Positions 20,953 to 24,426 of a stretch of 24,426 nucleotides of DNA are shown here, one piece after another. A program made the position numbers and the translations under genes. The DNA comes from JBGPYB01 sp041493035 (GTDB lineage Bacteria > Acidobacteriota > Vicinamibacteria > Fen-336), in contig JBGPYB010000069.1 in the NCBI GenBank assembly GCA_041493035.1, forward strand, positions 1 through 24,426, read 5' to 3'. How positions within the stretch are numbered: the first letter of the stretch is position 1; each line of letters opens with the position of its first letter. The notes beneath the pieces are model-generated. The model was not told the DNA's origin. It saw nothing but the letters and a program-made list of their open reading frames with translations, and made no database searches.

Positions 20953-22575
20953 TTAGGCTCGGCTCACATCGGCCGTGGGCAGGAAACGCGGCGGACGACG
21001 CACGTGGGTCGCCTGTTCAAAAGCGTAGGCGAGGCGAATGAGGACGCTCTCGCTCCACGCTCGGCCGATGAACGAGATGCCCACGGGCAGGCCAAACACG
21101 AGACCCGCCGGCACCGTGACGTTCGGGTAACCCGCAACCGCCGCCGGCGACGAGCTGCCCCCGGGCGTGTGGTCGCCGTTCACGAGGTCGGTCACCCAGG
21201 CAGGGCTCCCCGTCGGCGCCACGATGGCGTCGAGCCGATGGTTGTCCATGACGGCGTCGATCCCTTCGGCTCGGGAGAGCCTCCGGTTCTTCTGCAAAGC
21301 GTCCAAGTAGGCTATGTCGGTCAAGGCACCCTTCTCTTGCGCCTTGAGGAACAGCTCCTGCCCGAAGTACGGCATCTCCTCGGTGCGATGGGCCTCGTTG
21401 AAGGCGATGACGTCGGCGAGACTCTTCACGGGCGCCCCGGGTCCGAGGGAGGCCAGATAGGCATTGAGGTCGGCCTTCAGCTCGTAGAGAAGGACGGTCA
21501 ACTCGCTGTCGTCGTACTCCCCCACGTGTGGAATGTCGGTCGGATCGACGACGGTGGCTCCCTCGCGCTTCAGCACGGCGAGGGCCTCTTCCATCACTCG
21601 GTCCACCGCGGGGAGGAAGCCGAACGCCTTCCGGTGCACGCCGATCCGGGCGCCCCGCAGGCCCCGGGGATCGAGGGCGGCGGTGTAGTCGACCCGCGCC
21701 TGGCTCTGGCTGGCCGCCGTGGCGGCGTCGCTCGAGTCGACTCCCGCCAGAGCGCTGAGAAGCGTCGCCGCATCCCGGACGCTACGCGCCATGGGTCCCG
21801 CCGTGTCCTGGCTGTGGGCGATCGGAATGATTCCGGACCGACTCACCAGCCCGAGCGTGGGCTTGATCCCGACGAGGCCGTTGGCGTTCGACGGGCAAAC
21901 GATCGAACCATCGGTCTCGGTGCCCACGGCCACGGCGCAGAGATTGGCCGACACGGCCGCTCCCGAACCGGAGCTGGATCCGCAGGGATTCCGATCGAGC
22001 ACGTACGGGTTGCGGCACTGGCCGCCACGCGCGCTCCACCCGCTCGTGGAGTGTTCGGAGCGGATGTTGGCCCACTCGCTCAAGTTGGTCTTGCCGAGAA
22101 GAACGGCCCCGGCCTCGCGCAGTCGTTGCGCCACGAACGAGTCGCGGGCCGGGATCGACCCGGCCAGGGCGAGCGAGCCTGCGGTCGTTGTCATGCGGTC
22201 GGCTGTGCCCACGTTGTCCTTGACGAGCACCGGGATACCGTGAAACGGTCCTCGAACGCCTTTGTCGCGCCGCTCCCTGTCCAGCGCGTCAGCGATTGCC
22301 AGGGCTTCGGGGTTCGTTTCGAGGACGCTGTGCAGCGCTGGACCTTGACGATCGAGCAGCGCGATCCGGTCGAGATACGCCTGAGTCAGGGCCCGCGAGG
22401 TCAGCGCTCCCGACTGCATCCTCTGTTGGAAGTCGGCGATGGTCGCCTCTTCGAGCTCGAAAGAGGCATTCAGGGCCGATCCTCCGGGTTTGCCGAGCAG
22501 CGCAAGCGCGCCCGTGGCCGCGCTCACCCGTAGGAAATCGCGCCTCTCGATTCCCGGCCCCGTCTCATCGCTCAT
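20953..22575 (-). CDS. Tat-exported amidase (amidase-signature family)
   Basis: A 540-residue amidase of the Ser-cisSer-Lys (GatA/FAAH-like) family, hydrolysing an amide of unknown structure. The N terminus has a twin-arginine signal, ERRDFLRVSAATGALALLGK (R11, R12), so the folded enzyme is exported. The catalytic set is complete: Lys 119 in PVLVKDNVGTADRMTTTAGS, cis-Ser about 200 in NPCGSSSGSGAAVSA and nucleophile Ser 224 in GTETDGSIVCPS, where the usual TGGSIR is TDGSIV. The length is normal. ATG 22575 has a strong GGAGGGG ribosome site directly upstream and gives the signal at the expected position; the open frame extends eight residues further. It is 56 bases from the permease gene on the same strand. 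No other catabolic gene is adjacent to suggest the substrate. Confidence 0.9.
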   Translation of the reverse strand: MSDETGPGIERRDFLRVSAATGALALLGKPGGSALNASFELEEATIADFQQRMQSGALTSRALTQAYLDRIALLDRQGPALHSVLETNPEALAIADALDRERRDKGVRGPFHGIPVLVKDNVGTADRMTTTAGSLALAGSIPARDSFVAQRLREAGAVLLGKTNLSEWANIRSEHSTSGWSARGGQCRNPYVLDRNPCGSSSGSGAAVSANLCAVAVGTETDGSIVCPSNANGLVGIKPTLGLVSRSGIIPIAHSQDTAGPMARSVRDAATLLSALAGVDSSDAATAASQSQARVDYTAALDPRGLRGARIGVHRKAFGFLPAVDRVMEEALAVLKREGATVVDPTDIPHVGEYDDSELTVLLYELKADLNAYLASLGPGAPVKSLADVIAFNEAHRTEEMPYFGQELFLKAQEKGALTDIAYLDALQKNRRLSRAEGIDAVMDNHRLDAIVAPTGSPAWVTDLVNGDHTPGGSSSPAAVAGYPNVTVPAGLVFGLPVGISFIGRAWSESVLIRLAYAFEQATHVRRPPRFLPTADVSRA

Positions 22576-22631
22576 GGAACCCCTCCAGGGCCGCGCCACT
22601 ATATCCGAGCCGCCACCATATCTTCCTCACC

Positions 22632-24425
22632 CTACTCGTACCGCAGTGCCGTCATCGGCTCGACGCGTGTGGCTCTGAGGGCCGGAACGGAAGCCGCGAG
22701 GGCGGCCGCCACGAGCAGCGTCGTGGTAGCCACGGCGAACGTCAGCGGGTCCTTCGCGGTCAGGCCGAAGAGCTGCGCCTCCACCAGCCGGCCCAGGCCG
22801 TAACCGCTCGGAAGGCCGATCGCCACGCCGAGGCCGGCCAGGACCGCGACCTCCTTCAGCACCATGAGGAGCACGGTGCGGCGGTCGGCCCCCAGGGCGA
22901 TGCGGATCCCGATCTCGCGCGTACGCAAAGCCACGGCGTAGCTCATGACGCCGTAGAGGCCGAGCGCGGCGAGGACCGTGGCGAGGAAGCCGAAGGCGGC
23001 CGACAAGGCGGCTTCCATCCGCTCGACGAACAGAGACTCCCGGATCTGGGCGCGCATCGTCTTGAGGCCGGTGATGGGTAGCGTCGGGTCGACACGTCGG
23101 CCGATCGCCTGGAGCCGGCCACCGAGGGCCTCCGGATCGACGGCGGCACGCACGTAGAACGTCATCTCTCCGATGTCCAGGCTTTGCATGTGGGGCAAGT
23201 ACAGAAACCGCAAGGGCTTCTCCCGCAGCGACGCGGCCTTGCCATCCTTGACGACGCCCACGATCTCGATCTTCGCGTCATCCTTGCCGAAGCTGAAGTG
23301 GCGACCCAGGGGGTCTTTGTCGCCGAAGAAGTACCGGGCGAAGGTCTCGTTGACGACGGCGACGTTGGGCGCCCCCAGGCGGTCGGCGTCGGTGAAGTCG
23401 CGGCCGGCCACGAGGCGGATCCCCAGGGTGTCGAAGAACCCCGGTGCCACCCGCGTGTTGTTGGGGTTCATGTCCTCGTCTTCTTTGGCCGTGTATCCCT
23501 CGACCACCACGGTGCTGCTCGAGTTGCTGTTGGTCATCAGGGCCACCTCGGACATCGAGACCGACTTCACGCCGGGCTCCGCCGAGATCTCGTCCTGGAG
23601 TTGCTTCAAGACGGCCAAACGACGCTCGGGAGCGTAGTCGTTGAGCGACGGGTTCAGGGCGAAGGCCAGCACGCGCTGAGGCTCGAAGCCGGGGTTGAGG
23701 GCGCCAAGGTTGACGAGGCTGCGGGTGAAAAGCCCGGCGCCGATGAGAAGCAGCAGCGAGAGCGCTACTTGCGCCACGACCAGCCCCTTTCGGAAACGGA
23801 ACGGAGCTGAACCGCCAAGGAGCGCCGCCGCCTCGTTCTTGAGGGTGTGGGCCAGCTCCAGGCGAGTCGACTGGAAGGCGGGAACAAGGCCGAAGACCAG
23901 CGCGGTCAGGAGGGACAAGCCAAGGGCGAACATGCCGATGCGGATATCGGGCTGAGCCGAGAAGACCTGCGACGTTTGCTCGAAGGGAAGCGCCGCAAGC
24001 AGCACGTCGCCGGTCCAGGAAGCGAAGGCGATTCCGAGAGCCCCTCCCGCGACGGCAAAGACGAGGCTCTCCACGAGAAGCTGGCGCACCAGGCGCCCGC
24101 GGCTTGCCCCGAGGGCCAGTCGCAGCGCGATCTCCTTCTGCCGCGCCGAGGCCCGGGCCAGCAGGAGGTTCGCGACATTCGCACAGGCGATCAGCAGCAC
24201 GAGCCCTACCATACCCATCAGGACCAGAAGCGGAGACTTCGACTGGTCCCTGAGTCCGGACGTTCCCCGGCCCCCGGGGAGAAGGTGAAGCTGCTTCTCG
24301 AGGAAGGCCGTCCGGAATCGCTCGGACTTGGTCTGGAGGTGCTCCGCGTCTTCCTGGAGGAGTTGACGGTAGAGGACGTTGACCTCGGCCTGCGCCTGCT
24401 CGAGGGAGACGCCGTCCTTGAGGCG
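22632..24425 (-). CDS. Duplicated MacB/FtsX-type permease, ADOP-like (partial, N terminus outside window)
   Basis: The C-terminal 597 residues of a large membrane protein. The frame is open to the window end, so the visible ATG at 24218 is internal. The order is: the end of a MacB-like periplasmic domain (LEQAQAEVNVLYRQLLQ), an FtsX block with helices near LLVLMGMVGLVLLIACANVANLLLARASARQKEIALRLALGASRGRLVRQLL, a connecting helix pair, a second MacB periplasmic domain, then a final FtsX block with FGFLATVLAALGLYGVMSYAVALRTREIGIRIALGADRRTVLLMVLKE and the usual end PALRATRVEPMTALRYE. Two FtsX blocks in one chain without an ATPase is the layout of ADOP permeases, very numerous in Acidobacteriota. 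Substrate unknown; possibly efflux of peptides or lipids with a separate ATPase. Confidence 0.88.
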   Translation of the reverse strand, partial: RLKDGVSLEQAQAEVNVLYRQLLQEDAEHLQTKSERFRTAFLEKQLHLLPGGRGTSGLRDQSKSPLLVLMGMVGLVLLIACANVANLLLARASARQKEIALRLALGASRGRLVRQLLVESLVFAVAGGALGIAFASWTGDVLLAALPFEQTSQVFSAQPDIRIGMFALGLSLLTALVFGLVPAFQSTRLELAHTLKNEAAALLGGSAPFRFRKGLVVAQVALSLLLLIGAGLFTRSLVNLGALNPGFEPQRVLAFALNPSLNDYAPERRLAVLKQLQDEISAEPGVKSVSMSEVALMTNSNSSSTVVVEGYTAKEDEDMNPNNTRVAPGFFDTLGIRLVAGRDFTDADRLGAPNVAVVNETFARYFFGDKDPLGRHFSFGKDDAKIEIVGVVKDGKAASLREKPLRFLYLPHMQSLDIGEMTFYVRAAVDPEALGGRLQAIGRRVDPTLPITGLKTMRAQIRESLFVERMEAALSAAFGFLATVLAALGLYGVMSYAVALRTREIGIRIALGADRRTVLLMVLKEVAVLAGLGVAIGLPSGYGLGRLVEAQLFGLTAKDPLTFAVATTTLLVAAALAASVPALRATRVEPMTALRYE

Positions 24426-24426
24426 C

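Overview
The window is GC-rich, gene-dense bacterial DNA with short intergenic gaps. No stretch over 300 bases lacks a gene, and I see no rRNA, tRNA, CRISPR array or insertion sequence. The gene content suggests Acidobacteriota or a similar phylum: a MacB/FtsX-type duplicated permease (ADOP-like), a Ser/Thr kinase fused to PEGA and TonB-type domains, a PQQ-type beta-propeller protein, an S9 prolyl oligopeptidase and an M13 peptidase. This assignment is inference from content, not from a marker gene.

Layout. (1) 3-3624, plus strand: the end of an unknown gene, then a tightly packed phospholipid operon. It encodes a diacylglycerol-kinase-family lipid kinase, a PlsC-type acyltransferase, a protein I read as a Tam41-like (mitochondrial-type) CDP-diacylglycerol synthase, and a CDP-alcohol phosphatidyltransferase. 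Read in order this is a route from lysophosphatidate to phosphatidate to CDP-diacylglycerol to phospholipid. (2) 3626-4449: the 3' remnant of an NTF2/SnoaL-like gene on the minus strand, directly abutted by an AbrB-type antitoxin and PIN toxin pair. The pair has a near-ideal promoter that overlaps a palindrome and appears leaderless. (3) 4566-5168, minus: a stand-alone SpoT-like HD hydrolase. (4) 5263-13122, plus: prolyl oligopeptidase, a GT-C glycosyltransferase with a PA14-like lumenal domain, an unrecognised 592-residue protein, and an M13 metallopeptidase. (5) 13194-14421, plus: a compact unit of a 44-residue secreted Cys-rich peptide, an ECF sigma factor and a polytopic membrane protein that may be its anti-sigma factor. 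(6) 14446-15926, minus: a ribbon-helix-helix protein that appears to be frameshifted away from a coiled-coil tail, a perfect palindrome upstream of it, and an outer-membrane barrel-like protein. (7) 15975-17258, plus: an MFS transporter. (8) 17320-24425, minus: PQQ propeller protein, kinase-PEGA-PEGA-TonB protein, Tat-exported amidase and the C-terminal part of a duplicated ABC-type permease that runs off the window end.

The two items I find most interesting are the Tam41-like protein embedded in a complete lipid-synthesis operon, and the secreted peptide with its ECF sigma factor and membrane protein, whose organisation resembles metal- or thiol-stress circuits but lacks the usual modification enzymes. 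Functional names rest on motif reading only; no database search was possible.
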